Positions 34,292 through 42,725 are shown, counted from the stretch's first letter. The stretch is DNA of 64,000 nt from Streptomyces sp. NBC_01439 (GCF_036227605.1 NZ_CP109487.1:3360001-3424000); one strand, 5' to 3'. The notes: generated from the letters alone by a model not told the origin. A program made the numbers and translations.

Positions 34292-36052
34292 TCAGTTCCC
34301 TCCTGTCGCCCGGACGTACGCCGGCTCCTCACCCGGCTCGGAGCCCGGGTCCGCCGCGCCCCCGGGTCCCGTCCGGCCGCGCGTCATGCACCACACGGCG
34401 ACCGGGGCGAGCGCGATGGCCAGCGCCAGCACCGCCCAGACGCGCATGGCGACGTGCGTGTGGTCGAAGTAGACGGACGCCAGGAGCGAGACGATCAGGA
34501 CGGCGGCCCAGAAGAGGTGGATGCGGAAGGTCATCAGCCGGTCGGGGCTGGCGTCGCCGCCCTTGGGGGTGACGACGAAACGGCCCTCGGTGCGCAGCAC
34601 CGCCGAGCCGAGTGACCTGAGGTAGACGGGCGCGCAGACCGCGGACAGGGCCATGCCCGCGACACCTCCGGAGCCGGCCGGTTCGTGGGGGGAGACGTTG
34701 TGGCGGCGGTTCCACAGGTAGAGGCCCACCTGGAGGGCGGCCGCGTCGGCGTAGAGCATCAGCCAGACCTTGGAGGAGACCTGGGTGCCGGAGGCCCCGA
34801 ACCACAGGAAGAGGGCGCAGCTGAGGACGCCGAGCAGCCAGTTCACGGCGGTCATCGGGTAGTAGACGAGCATCAGCGTGTAGTTGAGCCGGCGCCCGGC
34901 GGGCATCGTGAAGAGGCCCTTGCGGTACTGCTTGAACAGGGTCTCGTAGGTGCCCCGCGACCAGCGCAGCTGCTGGGTGAAGAGGTCGGTCCAGGAGGCG
35001 GGTCCCTCGCCGACGGCCAGCACGTCGGGGGTGTAGACGGAACGCCAGAACCGCCCCGTGGCGGGGTTCTTGCGGCGGTGGAGCTCGAAGCCGGTGGCCA
35101 TGTCCTCGGTGATGGAGTCGTAGAGCCCGCCGATCTGTCGCAGGGCGCTGATCCGTACGGTGTTGTTGGTGCCGACGAACATGGGGGCGCCGTACCGGTT
35201 GCCGGCGCGCTGGATCAGGGCGTGGAAGAGGTACTGCTGGGACTCGGCGGCTTTGGTGACGGCCTCGGTGTAGTTGCCGTAGACCTGCGGGCCGACGACG
35301 AAGGCGACGTCGGGGTCGCGGAAGAAGCCGAGCATCCGCTCCAGGTAGTTCGGGAGGGGGACGTGGTCGGTGTCGACGGAGGCGAAGAACTCGTAGTCGT
35401 CGCCGTGCCGCTCCAGCCAGGCGTTGTAGTTGCCGTGCTTGGTCTTCGCCCGGTGGGGGCCCTTCTTCGTGTTCCACTCGGGCACTCCCCTGCGGGTGAA
35501 GTGCCGTACGCCGAGCTTCGCGCACAGCGCCCGGGCCTCGGGGTCGTCGCCCTCGTCCAGGAGCCATACGTCCAGCCGCCCGTCGTGGCGGACGCGCCGC
35601 GCGCCCCGGAGGGTGGCCCGCAGCATGGCGAGGGGCTCTTTGCCGGGAACGTAGGTCGTCAGGAACGCGACGCGGGTACCGGGCTCGGGCGGTACGGGGA
35701 CGGGGTCGCGGGCGGCCATCGTGGCGTGCGCGATCGACACCACGTTCACCAGCGTGAACAGCATGATCAACGCGACGGAGCAGAGCATCATGGCATCGCA
35801 GACGACCAGCCAGCGGGCGGCGCCCTCCCGGACGGTCCAGTGGGTGGGCCAGACCAGGTAGAGCAGCAGTCCGGCCGCGGCCACCGGCGCGAGCGTCATG
35901 AGGGCGATCGCCCGTATTCGGGTGCGGACCTCCTCGCGCGAGAGGAGGGAGCGGTACTCCACCCGGTGGACGCCGCCCGGGCCGGGAGCCGGCTGCGCGA
36001 ACGGACCGGCGAGGCGGCTGTGCGTCTCGTAGTCGAAGCCTTCCGGCGCCAC
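34292..36052 (-). CDS. cslA: Cellulose synthase-like glycosyltransferase CslA
   Basis: 586 residues from a GTG at 36052 with CGGGAGGGACC upstream. Family GT2 membrane processive glycosyltransferase. Two N-terminal and several C-terminal membrane segments flank a cytoplasmic domain with D227/D229 (SVDTDHV), D317 (SITEDMATG) and Q360-W364 (QQLRW), the D,D,D,QxxRW set. Makes a beta-(1,4)-type glucan at hyphal tips. It is followed 2 bp later by glxA. There is no cyclic-di-GMP PilZ domain. Confidence 0.93.
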   Translation of the reverse strand: MAPEGFDYETHSRLAGPFAQPAPGPGGVHRVEYRSLLSREEVRTRIRAIALMTLAPVAAAGLLLYLVWPTHWTVREGAARWLVVCDAMMLCSVALIMLFTLVNVVSIAHATMAARDPVPVPPEPGTRVAFLTTYVPGKEPLAMLRATLRGARRVRHDGRLDVWLLDEGDDPEARALCAKLGVRHFTRRGVPEWNTKKGPHRAKTKHGNYNAWLERHGDDYEFFASVDTDHVPLPNYLERMLGFFRDPDVAFVVGPQVYGNYTEAVTKAAESQQYLFHALIQRAGNRYGAPMFVGTNNTVRISALRQIGGLYDSITEDMATGFELHRRKNPATGRFWRSVYTPDVLAVGEGPASWTDLFTQQLRWSRGTYETLFKQYRKGLFTMPAGRRLNYTLMLVYYPMTAVNWLLGVLSCALFLWFGASGTQVSSKVWLMLYADAAALQVGLYLWNRRHNVSPHEPAGSGGVAGMALSAVCAPVYLRSLGSAVLRTEGRFVVTPKGGDASPDRLMTFRIHLFWAAVLIVSLLASVYFDHTHVAMRVWAVLALAIALAPVAVWCMTRGRTGPGGAADPGSEPGEEPAYVRATGGN

Positions 36053-36247
36053 GGTCCCTCCCGGTGCTCGATCCCGAGGCCTGTACCCCCACGAAAGGTG
36101 ACGGACCCGGTCGTGTCGAACGGGGATCGGCCGACCGGGCGGTCCTTCCTCAGGTCCGGGGCCACAGGGCCGTACGGGTGACGTGCGCGACCGGCGGGGT
36201 CGGCGCGGCCACCGCGAGCCCGACCCGATTGGCAAGGCACCCCCGGG

Positions 36248-36877
36248 TCAGCGGGTGCCGCGCCGCAGGCCGTGGCGCACCACGCGCTGGCTCAGGGAGC
36301 CGAGGCCCTCCAGCACGGCGGCCAGCCCGGCGAGCTGTTCCAGCGCGGCGAACGCGCTGCCGGCTCCCCCCGGGTCCACCCCTTCGTACAGCTCGATGCC
36401 GATGAACGAGGCGGCCGTGGCCCGGGCCAGCCCGGCCGGGTCGGCATACCCCTCCAGCGGGGTCGCCGACAGCAGCCGGGTGAGGACCTCCTCCAGCTCC
36501 GCGATCCACAGCCCGAGCCCGTCGGCGGTGGCGGCGGCCAGGACGGGCGAGGTCTGCCCGGCGGCCAGTAGCTGCCCGAGCAGGGCGACGTTCCCGGCGG
36601 CCCGCTCCTCCTCGTGCATGGCGCGGGCGAACTCCAGCAGCTCGGCGAGGCTGCCCAGGGCGGCGAGCCGGTCGCGGTAGCGGGCCACCCGCTGCTCGGC
36701 GCCGTACCGGCAGGCCGCGGCGAGCAGCTCGTCCACCGAGCCGAAGTGGTAGAAGATCAGGCCCTGTCCCACCCCGGCGGTGGCCGCGACGGTACGGGCG
36801 GAGGCCTTGGCGATGCCCTGCTCGGCCACGGTGCGCAGGGCCCCTTCGAGCAGCTTCTCCTTGGTGGCGGCGCTCAT
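36248..36877 (-). CDS. TetR-family regulator of the SRPBCC-DUF4166 operon
   Basis: 209 residues from an ATG at 36877 with GAGGAGG upstream. The HTH spans about residues 8-55 (TVAEQGIAKASARTVAATAG, then GLIFYHFGSVDELLAA). The C-terminus is helical and predicted to bind ligand. It is the third gene of an operon, overlapping the DUF4166 gene by 4 bases. Two near-identical 16-bp palindromes lie before the first gene, so it probably represses its own operon. Confidence 0.87.
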   Translation of the reverse strand: MSAATKEKLLEGALRTVAEQGIAKASARTVAATAGVGQGLIFYHFGSVDELLAAACRYGAEQRVARYRDRLAALGSLAELLEFARAMHEEERAAGNVALLGQLLAAGQTSPVLAAATADGLGLWIAELEEVLTRLLSATPLEGYADPAGLARATAASFIGIELYEGVDPGGAGSAFAALEQLAGLAAVLEGLGSLSQRVVRHGLRRGTR

Positions 36878-37563
36878 GCCCGGACCTCCTCGCGGACCGG
36901 GCGCAGGTCGCCGCAGAGCCCGCTCGCCCACCGGTCGCGGGCGTCGACGTACTGCGCGGTGAAGGTGCCCTCGTAGCCGAAGAGCGGTCCGAAGCGGCGG
37001 TTGACCACCCGTACCCGGATCCGGAACCGGCCGGTGGTCTCGTCGAAGGACTCGCGGACCTCGGCGTCGCCGCCGATGAGGTCGGGGACACGGACGTCGA
37101 TGCGGCCCTCTCGGAAGCGGTGTTCGCCGGAGCGGATGAGCAGCGAGCCGTCGGGCTCGGCGCTCATGTGGAGGTCGCTGGCGAGGTGCTGGTGGGTGCC
37201 CAGGTAGTCGAGGACGCAGTCGCGTTCGGGGCTGTGGACCATCGTGGCGTCGAAGCGGTGGGCTCCGCCGGGCAGCTGGAAGGTCCGTACGAAGGTGACG
37301 GTCTCGCGCCCGAAGGAGTCGAGGTAGGGGAGGTTCTCGATGACGAAGGGGACGTTCCGTCCCTCGTGCGGCACCAGGATGTTCCGTACGCCACCGAGCC
37401 GGAGGAAGGGCTTCACGTAAGCGGGGCCGTGCCAGATCCGCTCCATGGTGCCGCGGCCGATGCAGCCCTCGCCGCTCGCGAGCCCCACCGAGAAGCGGCG
37501 CTGGATCTGCGGGTGCAGGCGGTCGAACGCGGCGCCCATGTGGGCCCGGAAGATGGAGGTCAC
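36874..37563 (-). CDS. DUF4166 domain protein
   Basis: 229 residues from a GTG at 37563 that overlaps the SRPBCC stop. MTSIFRAHMGAAFDRLHPQI is the typical DUF4166 opening; FRLGGVRNILVPHEG and FGYEGTF are characteristic of the family. DUF4166 is found alone or fused to short-chain/saccharopine-type oxidoreductases; here it stands alone. Coupled by overlaps to an SRPBCC-fold protein and a TetR regulator, it likely acts on a small lipophilic substrate (inference). Confidence 0.82.
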   Translation of the reverse strand: MTSIFRAHMGAAFDRLHPQIQRRFSVGLASGEGCIGRGTMERIWHGPAYVKPFLRLGGVRNILVPHEGRNVPFVIENLPYLDSFGRETVTFVRTFQLPGGAHRFDATMVHSPERDCVLDYLGTHQHLASDLHMSAEPDGSLLIRSGEHRFREGRIDVRVPDLIGGDAEVRESFDETTGRFRIRVRVVNRRFGPLFGYEGTFTAQYVDARDRWASGLCGDLRPVREEVRA

Positions 37564-38258
37564 GACGGCTCCAGGGTGCTCAGCAGGCGGGGTGCGCGGG
37601 CGGGGGTGCGGCCGGGCGGGGTGCGCAGGCAGCGGCGGGCGGCCGGGGTGCCGGGCAGCGGCGGCAGCAGCAGGGCGGCGGCCAGGACGAGCAGGGCGGC
37701 CGGTAGCGGCGCGTACAGCAGGGCGGCCACGGACAGCAGGACGCGCAGCGCGCCCTCGCCGATCGCACGGGCGAGCGCGCGGCCCGGGGTGGTCCCGCGC
37801 TCGCACCACAGCCGCAGCCGGTCGAAGGACCAGGCCGTGGCCCAGCCCATGAGCGGGCGGAACACGAGCCGGTCGGCGAGGGCGCCGAAGCGGCCCCAGC
37901 GCGGCTGGTAGTCGTAGCCGGTGAGGAAGCGGATCCCGTCGGGGCCCGGGACGTAGCGCCAGTACCCGCTGCCCTCGGCGAGCAACGACAGCGGGTGCTC
38001 CGAGGCGAACCGCAGGGCCGAGACCCGGCTGCCGTCGGACCGGTGGCGTTCCCCGGCGGAGATCCCGGTCCCCTCGACGGAGAGGAACGGCAGCACGCGG
38101 GTCGCGTACCGGAACCGTTGGGGCTCGCCCTCGGCGCACGGGAGGTGGTCGATGGAGGTGAAGCGCAGGTCCCACCGCTGGTGCTGCGCCGGGTCCTGGC
38201 TGCGCTCCCACAGCTCGTCCATGCCGACCCGGATCCGCGTCTCGACGTACAGGCCCAT
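37560..38258 (-). CDS. SRPBCC-fold protein with C-terminal membrane segments
   Basis: 232 residues from an ATG at 38258 (MGLYVETRIRVGMDELWERS) with a long G-run as ribosome-binding site. The first ~150 residues resemble the polyketide-cyclase/START (SRPBCC) fold: ETRIRVGMDELWERSQDP, then W..DLRFTSIDHL. A C-terminal hydrophobic block (VLLSVAALLYAPLPAALLVL) and a Pro/Arg tail suggest membrane association. First gene of the operon, directly downstream of the paired palindromes. Confidence 0.75.
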   Translation of the reverse strand: MGLYVETRIRVGMDELWERSQDPAQHQRWDLRFTSIDHLPCAEGEPQRFRYATRVLPFLSVEGTGISAGERHRSDGSRVSALRFASEHPLSLLAEGSGYWRYVPGPDGIRFLTGYDYQPRWGRFGALADRLVFRPLMGWATAWSFDRLRLWCERGTTPGRALARAIGEGALRVLLSVAALLYAPLPAALLVLAAALLLPPLPGTPAARRCLRTPPGRTPARAPRLLSTLEPS

Positions 38259-38278
38259 CGCCCCCCCCGTGCCGCGAA

Positions 38279-38294
38279 TTGAGCGATCGCTCAA
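38279..38294. promoter_or_regulatory. TetR operator 1 (perfect 16-bp palindrome)
   Basis: TTGAGCGATCGCTCAA, perfect palindrome, 20 bp upstream of the SRPBCC start. The TTGAGCG half is typical of TetR sites. Confidence 0.8.
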
Positions 38295-38312
38295 CCGGCA
38301 CCTTAGGGGAAG

Positions 38313-38328
38313 TTGAGCGCTCGCTCAA
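38313..38328. promoter_or_regulatory. TetR operator 2 (near-perfect 16-bp palindrome)
   Basis: TTGAGCGCTCGCTCAA differs from site 1 at one base (position 8). Its centre is 34 bp from that of site 1. Two matching sites in one promoter strongly imply a dedicated regulator, most simply the TetR protein of the same operon. Confidence 0.8.
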
Positions 38329-38357
38329 GACACGCCCGTCCAGCTCCCCGGGGCATG

Positions 38358-38398
38358 CGAAAGCGCCCCCGGCCCGCTGTGGGCCGGGGGCGCTTTCG
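38358..38398 (-). terminator. Strong terminator hairpin
   Basis: A perfect 18-bp stem (CGAAAGCGCCCCCGGCCC with its complement) and loop GCTGT, 35 bp after the stop of the thiamine-binding-fold gene. It isolates that operon from the TetR operators just downstream. Confidence 0.88.
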
Positions 38399-38433
38399 GA
38401 AGTACCGGTGGGACGAGGACCGGTGAGGGCGGC

Positions 38434-38730
38434 TCAGCCCTCGGCCAGGTGCCGCTCCACCGTCTCGACCTTGGAGGTGATCCCGTCGTGGACCCCGGGG
38501 CGGATGTCGGCCTTCAGGATGAAGGAGACGCGCGGCGCCCGTTCCTCGACGGCCGCCACCGCACGCCGGACCACGTCCATGACCTCGTCCCACTCGCCTT
38601 CCACGGTGGTGAACATCGCGTCGGTGCGGTTCGGCAGCCCGGACTCGCGGACCACCCGCACCGCGTCGGCGACGTACTCGCCGACTTCTTCGCCGACCCC
38701 CAGCGGGGTGACCGAGAACGCGACGATCAT
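38434..38730 (-). CDS. MTH1187/YqgV family thiamine-binding protein
   Basis: 98 residues from an ATG at 38730 ([20 protein letters not shown]). Ferredoxin-like fold pattern with [20 protein letters not shown] and a late [13 protein letters not shown], matching the MTH1187 family, members of which bind thiamine. It overlaps the DUF3817 gene by 4 bases. Physiological role unknown. Confidence 0.85.
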   Translation of the reverse strand: MIVAFSVTPLGVGEEVGEYVADAVRVVRESGLPNRTDAMFTTVEGEWDEVMDVVRRAVAAVEERAPRVSFILKADIRPGVHDGITSKVETVERHLAEG

Positions 38731-39071
38731 GCGTCGGCCGCCTCGCGCGCACGGGCCGCGACGACGCTGTCGGCCTCGTCGCGCTTGAGGAGCTTGTCGC
38801 CGTACAACCCGCCGAAGGGCACCAGCGCGAGCGCGAAGAAGAGGAGGGCCTTCTTGAAGGGCCACTTCGCCTTGTTCCAGACGTCCAGCAGGAAGACCGC
38901 GTACAGGACGAACAGGATCCCGTGGATGGCGCCGAGCGGCATCATCAGGTAGTCGATGTCCGAGATCCGGCTCAGCAGCGAACCGAAGATCAGCAGGGCC
39001 GGGAACGACAGCGCCTCCGGAACGGAGACGAGGCGCAGTCGGTGCAGGGCGGAGGCGGTCTTGATGTCCAC
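38727..39071 (-). CDS. DUF3817 domain membrane protein (second copy)
   Basis: 114 residues from a GTG at 39071 with GAAGG upstream. Hydrophobic segments: [34 protein letters not shown] and [17 protein letters not shown]. The [10 protein letters not shown] motif parallels SKARWPFGK of the 27707-28036 paralogue. Coupled by overlap to the thiamine-binding-fold gene. An upstream in-frame extension lacks a ribosome-binding site and is rejected. Confidence 0.83.
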   Translation of the reverse strand: MDIKTASALHRLRLVSVPEALSFPALLIFGSLLSRISDIDYLMMPLGAIHGILFVLYAVFLLDVWNKAKWPFKKALLFFALALVPFGGLYGDKLLKRDEADSVVAARAREAADA

Positions 39072-39268
39072 GTGGAACCTTCGGGGTGGAGGCCAGGGTC
39101 CTTCCCAGTGTCTCAGCCGCTTTACGGGATCTTGACCCGGCCCCTCCCCCACCGCGGCCCGCGCGGGAGGTCCGGTACCCCGTACGGTCGCACCGATATC
39201 TCCTGGGTGTGGCATATATCAGCCACGAGGCCCTGTTCGGGTTCGCCCGCTGCCGATAACGTCTCCCC

Positions 39269-39907
39269 GTGGCTCAGTTCCGACTCCAAGGCAGCAAGGT
39301 GCTGGCCGTCGACCTGACCGGGGACGCCGTGAAAGCGAAGAACGGCTCCATGGTCGCGTACGACGGGCAGATGGCCTTCAAGAAGATGACCGGCGGCGGC
39401 GAAGGCCTCCGCGGCATGGTGACCCGCCGGCTGACCGGCGAACAGATGACAGTGATGGAAGTGCAGGGGCACGGCACCTGCTTCTTCGCCGACCGCGCGA
39501 GCGAGATCAACCTGGTCAACCTGCGCGGCGAGAAGCTCTACGTCGAGTCCAGCAACCTGCTGTGCACCGACGCCGGCCTGCGCACCGGCACCACCTTCAC
39601 CGGCCTGCGCGGTGCGACGACGGGCAACGGCCTGTTCACCACCACCGTCGAGGGCTCGGGCCAGGCCGCGATCATGTCCGACGGCCCGGCCGTGGTGCTG
39701 CGCGTGAGCGCCCAGTACCCGCTGTCCGTCGACCCCGGTGCGTACATCGCGCACACCGGCAACCTCCAGCAGTCCTTCCAGTCCGGTGTGAACTTCCGCA
39801 CACTCATCGGCGAGGGCTCCGGCGAGGCGTTCCAGATCCGCTTCGAGGGCGAGGGCCTGGTCTACGTGCAGCCCAGCGAGCGCAACACCGTCGGGGGCGA
39901 CATCTGA
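39269..39907 (+). CDS. AIM24 family protein, paralogue 1
   Basis: 212 residues from a GTG at 39269 ([20 protein letters not shown]). All-beta, Gly-rich AIM24/TIGR00266-type fold with [12 protein letters not shown], then [24 protein letters not shown] strands and [14 protein letters not shown]. No signal peptide or membrane segment. GATAACGT ends 6 bases before the GTG with no ribosome-binding site, suggesting a leaderless start. First of three adjoining paralogues; role in bacteria unknown. Confidence 0.85.
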   Translation: MAQFRLQGSKVLAVDLTGDAVKAKNGSMVAYDGQMAFKKMTGGGEGLRGMVTRRLTGEQMTVMEVQGHGTCFFADRASEINLVNLRGEKLYVESSNLLCTDAGLRTGTTFTGLRGATTGNGLFTTTVEGSGQAAIMSDGPAVVLRVSAQYPLSVDPGAYIAHTGNLQQSFQSGVNFRTLIGEGSGEAFQIRFEGEGLVYVQPSERNTVGGDI

Positions 39908-40557
39908 TGCCGTTCCGCGAGATCAACTCGAAGATGGTCGAGGCCCAGGTGATCCCGGGTCAGAAGATGTACAGCCAGCGCGGCGCCATGCTCGCGTACC
40001 GCGGCGAGGTCTCCTTCACCCCGAGCCTGACGGGCGGTCAGGGCGGGGTCATGGGCATGATCGGGCGCCGGGTGGCGAACGAGCAAACCCCGCTGATGGC
40101 GGTCGAGGGCAGCGGCACCGTGATGTTCGGCCACGGCGGCCACCACATCCAGGTCATCAACCTGACCGGCGAGACGCTCTACGTCGAGGCCGACCGGCTG
40201 CTCGCCTTCGACGGCACCCTCCAGCAGGGCACGATGTTCATGGGCTCCCAGGGCGGGGTCATGGGCATGGTCCGCGGCCAGGTGACCGGCCAGGGCCTCT
40301 TCACCACCACGCTCAAGGGCCACGGCTCCGTCGCCGTGATGGCCCACGGCGGGGTCATAGAACTGCCGATCACCCCGCAGCGCCCGATCCACGTGGACCC
40401 GCAGGCGTACGTCGCCCACCACGGTGACGTGCGCAACAAGCTCTCCACCGCGCTCGGCTGGCGGGACATGGTGGGGCGCGGCTCGGGCGAGGCGTTCCAG
40501 CTGGAGCTGTCCGGCCAGGGCGCGGTGTACGTACAGGCCTCCGAGGAGAAGCTGTGA
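39907..40557 (+). CDS. AIM24 family protein, paralogue 2
   Basis: 216 residues; the ATG at 39907 overlaps the previous stop by one base (TGATG). [20 protein letters not shown], then the family core AMLAYRGEVSFTPSL and the parallel segments LTGETLYVEADRLLAFDG and GQGLFTTTLKGHGSVAVMAH, closely echoing paralogue 1. Repeated GGVMGMI/GGVMGMV loops are unusual: Met/Gly-rich and exposed by prediction. Confidence 0.87.
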   Translation: MPFREINSKMVEAQVIPGQKMYSQRGAMLAYRGEVSFTPSLTGGQGGVMGMIGRRVANEQTPLMAVEGSGTVMFGHGGHHIQVINLTGETLYVEADRLLAFDGTLQQGTMFMGSQGGVMGMVRGQVTGQGLFTTTLKGHGSVAVMAHGGVIELPITPQRPIHVDPQAYVAHHGDVRNKLSTALGWRDMVGRGSGEAFQLELSGQGAVYVQASEEKL

Positions 40558-41381
40558 ACTTTGGCCCCGTGACCGGCGGACCGGGCGGCGCTGGCAGTCC
40601 AACGGTCTACGACCCGTACACGCTGCCCTCCGACGACAACGTGAACGCGTACACCTTCTGCGTGGAGCTCAAGGGGAGCCAGTGGTTCCTGCAGAAGGGC
40701 AAGATGATCTCGTACTACGGGCACATCGAGTTCAACGGCATCGGCAACGGCCGCTTCGACCGCCTGCTGCGCACCAGCTTCCACTCGCCGCTGCACGCCA
40801 GTGACTGGGTGGTCGCCGAGGGCTCGGGCAAGATGCTGCTGGCCGACCGGGCCTTCGACGTGAACTCGTACGACCTGGACAACGGCAACCTGACGATCCG
40901 GTCGGGCAACCTGCTCGCGTACCAGCCCTCGCTCGCCCTCAAGCAGTCGATCGTCCCGGGCTTCCTGACGCTGATCGGAACCGGGAAGTTCGTGGCGGCG
41001 TCCAACGGACCGGTGGTGTTCATGGAGCCGCCGCTGCGCGTGGACCCGCAGGCGCTGGTGGGTTGGGCGGACTGCCCCTCGCCGTGCCACCACTACGATC
41101 ACGGCTACATGACGGGTGTGATGGGCGGACTGCGCTCGCTGACCGGCATAGGCGGCAGCTCGGGCGAGGAGCACCAGTTCGAGTTCGTCGGTGCGGGGAC
41201 GGTGCTGCTCCAGTCGTCGGAGATGCTGATGGCGGAGCAGGCGATCGGCGCGGTCGGTGCCGGGGCGGCCACGGGCAACGCACAGGGCGTTCCCGGGGCC
41301 GGTCAGGGTCCGATGGGGCAGCTGGGTGTGCCGCGGATGCCGGGGCAGCTGGGTGATCTCCAGCGCCGCCTCGGACTGTGA
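40554..41381 (+). CDS. AIM24 family protein, paralogue 3
   Basis: 275 residues; the GTG at 40554 overlaps the previous stop by 4 bases. The most diverged copy: an N-terminal extension with TVYDPYTLPSDDNVNAYTFC, the core KMISYYGHIEFNGIGNG, and a C-terminal Gly/Met/Gln-rich tail (GNAQGVPGAGQGPMGQLGVP) not found in the other two. It retains SSGEEHQFEFVGAGTVLLQS, equivalent to [12 protein letters not shown] of the other copies. Three consecutive translationally coupled genes suggest a hetero-oligomer. Confidence 0.85.
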   Translation: MNFGPVTGGPGGAGSPTVYDPYTLPSDDNVNAYTFCVELKGSQWFLQKGKMISYYGHIEFNGIGNGRFDRLLRTSFHSPLHASDWVVAEGSGKMLLADRAFDVNSYDLDNGNLTIRSGNLLAYQPSLALKQSIVPGFLTLIGTGKFVAASNGPVVFMEPPLRVDPQALVGWADCPSPCHHYDHGYMTGVMGGLRSLTGIGGSSGEEHQFEFVGAGTVLLQSSEMLMAEQAIGAVGAGAATGNAQGVPGAGQGPMGQLGVPRMPGQLGDLQRRLGL

Positions 41382-41400
41382 CCCACCCGACCTGAGATTT

Positions 41401-41430
41401 TTGTACGCAATTCAACTTTTTAGGTAGAGT
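41401..41430 (+). promoter_or_regulatory. Leaderless promoter of the MarR gene
   Basis: TTGTAC (41401-41406), 18-bp spacer, TAGAGT (41425-41430), then 6 bases to the ATG at 41437. No ribosome-binding site, so transcription should begin at the start codon. The AT-rich imperfect inverted repeat AATTCAACT...AGTTCATT across it may be the MarR operator. Confidence 0.6.
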
Positions 41431-41436
41431 TCATTC

Positions 41437-41949
41437 ATGGAGACCATGGAGACCGAAACGGCCGCCCTCCCCCAGACTCCGCCCGGGGGGACCCCCTGGC
41501 TGACCGACGCCGAGCAGTGCGCCTGGCGCACCCACCTGGACGTCAGCCGGCTGCTGATGCACCAGCTGGAAAAGGATCTCCAGCCCTTCGGGCTCACCAA
41601 CAACGACTACGAGATCCTCGTGAACCTCTCGGAGTCGCAGGACCACCGGATGCGGATGAGCGATCTCGCGACCGCCACGCTGCAGTCCAAGAGCCGGCTG
41701 TCGCACCAGATCACGCGCATGGAGACGGCCGGTCTGGTCCGCCGGGTGAACTGCGAGTCCGACCGCCGCGGCCTGTTCGCGGTGCTCACGGACGAGGGCA
41801 TGGAAACGATGCGACGCGTCGCCCCGCACCACGTGGCGTCCGTCCGCCGGCACTTCATCGACCTGCTGCCGCCGGAGGCCCTGGCGGCGCTGCGCGCCTC
41901 GCTGACCCCGGTCGCGGAGCACCTGCGCGACAACCGCGGCAAGGTCTGA
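41437..41949 (+). CDS. MarR-family regulator
   Basis: 170 residues (METMETETAALPQTPPGGTP). The winged helix spans about residues 60-125: LATATLQSKSRLSHQITRME and the wing CESDRRGLFAVLTDEG. Apparently leaderless and probably autoregulated through the imperfect inverted repeat in its promoter. It precedes a PepSY secretory gene on the same strand (130 bp gap), which may or may not be a target. Confidence 0.87.
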   Translation: METMETETAALPQTPPGGTPWLTDAEQCAWRTHLDVSRLLMHQLEKDLQPFGLTNNDYEILVNLSESQDHRMRMSDLATATLQSKSRLSHQITRMETAGLVRRVNCESDRRGLFAVLTDEGMETMRRVAPHHVASVRRHFIDLLPPEALAALRASLTPVAEHLRDNRGKV

Positions 41950-42079
41950 GGCCGGGGCCGTCCGGGCAGCGCTGGGCCCCACGGGCTCGCCGCGCCCCGG
42001 ACGGCCATCGGCCCGACAATGGCGGGGAACGCTCGCTGCCGGCCCTGTGTCCGTGGGCCGGCCTGAGGAGGTCCAGCCC

Positions 42080-42664
42080 ATGAAGCGCAACGTGTTCGTC
42101 TCAGCGGCCGCGTCCGTGGCCCTGCTGGTCGCGGGCCCCGCGGCGACCGCCGCCGCGGTCTCCGCCGACCTGGCGGGAACCGCCCCCGCGGCCGCCGCCG
42201 CCAAGGCCGACGTCACGGCCGAGCAAGCCCTCGCCGCCGCACTGAAGGACTACCCCGGCGTCGTCGAGTCCCTCGACCGCGACGGCAACGTCTGGCACGT
42301 GGACGTGATCACCAAGGACGGCAAGGGCCACGCCGAGCTGGAGGTCGACGCCGCCACGGGCAAGGTCTCCCGGCAGAACGTGGACACCGACGAGAACCCC
42401 GGCGAACACAAGGGGCTGATCGCGGCCAAGATCACCGCGGCACAGGCCGCCAAGGCCGCCGTGGCCGCCCACCCGGGCACGACGTGGACCGTCGAATGGG
42501 ACTCCGGTGACAACGGCAAGGCCCCGTACTGGCACGTCGAGGTCAAGGGTTCCGACGGCAAGACGTGGAACGGGTCCGTGGACCCCACGACCGGCAAGGT
42601 CACCGCACAGTCCGACTCGGACTCCGACTCCGACTCCGATTCGGACTCGGACGAGAACTCCTGA
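42080..42664 (+). CDS. Secreted PepSY domain protein with Ser-Asp tail
   Basis: 194 residues from an ATG at 42080 with GAGGAGG upstream. A signal peptide (MKRNVFVSAAASVALLVAGP, cleavage near ASA/AAA) is followed by two PepSY repeats: DVTAEQALAAALKDYPGVVE ... ELEVDAATGKV and ITAAQAAKAAVAAHPGTTWT ... NGSVDPTTGKV. The tail is seven Ser-Asp dipeptides followed by ENS, a highly acidic, possibly Ca2+-binding or flexible end. Extracytoplasmic; PepSY domains often inhibit or modulate proteases. Confidence 0.87.
   Translation: MKRNVFVSAAASVALLVAGPAATAAAVSADLAGTAPAAAAAKADVTAEQALAAALKDYPGVVESLDRDGNVWHVDVITKDGKGHAELEVDAATGKVSRQNVDTDENPGEHKGLIAAKITAAQAAKAAVAAHPGTTWTVEWDSGDNGKAPYWHVEVKGSDGKTWNGSVDPTTGKVTAQSDSDSDSDSDSDSDENS
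42611..42652 (+). repeat. Ser-Asp dipeptide microsatellite at the PepSY C-terminus
   Basis: Seven hexamers TC(C/G)GA(C/T) in a row encode (SD)7. The unit is in frame, so changes in copy number would lengthen or shorten the tail without frameshift. Confidence 0.85.
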
Positions 42665-42666
42665 CG

Positions 42667-42725
42667 CACCGGGGCCGGGCCCCGGCAGCGGCGCCGCACG
42701 CGCCCTGCCGGGGCCCGGCCCGGTG
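42667..42725. terminator. Bidirectional terminator between PepSY gene and meaB
   Basis: A 21-bp GC-rich stem with one bulged base (right arm from CTGCCGGGGCCC) and a 16-base loop, followed by TTTCG. It lies between convergent genes. Confidence 0.78.

Noticed and set aside
37564..38328. N-terminal extension of the DUF4166 protein
   Set aside because: The upstream part is Arg/Pro-rich, covers the SRPBCC gene in another frame and the operators, and lacks a ribosome-binding site.
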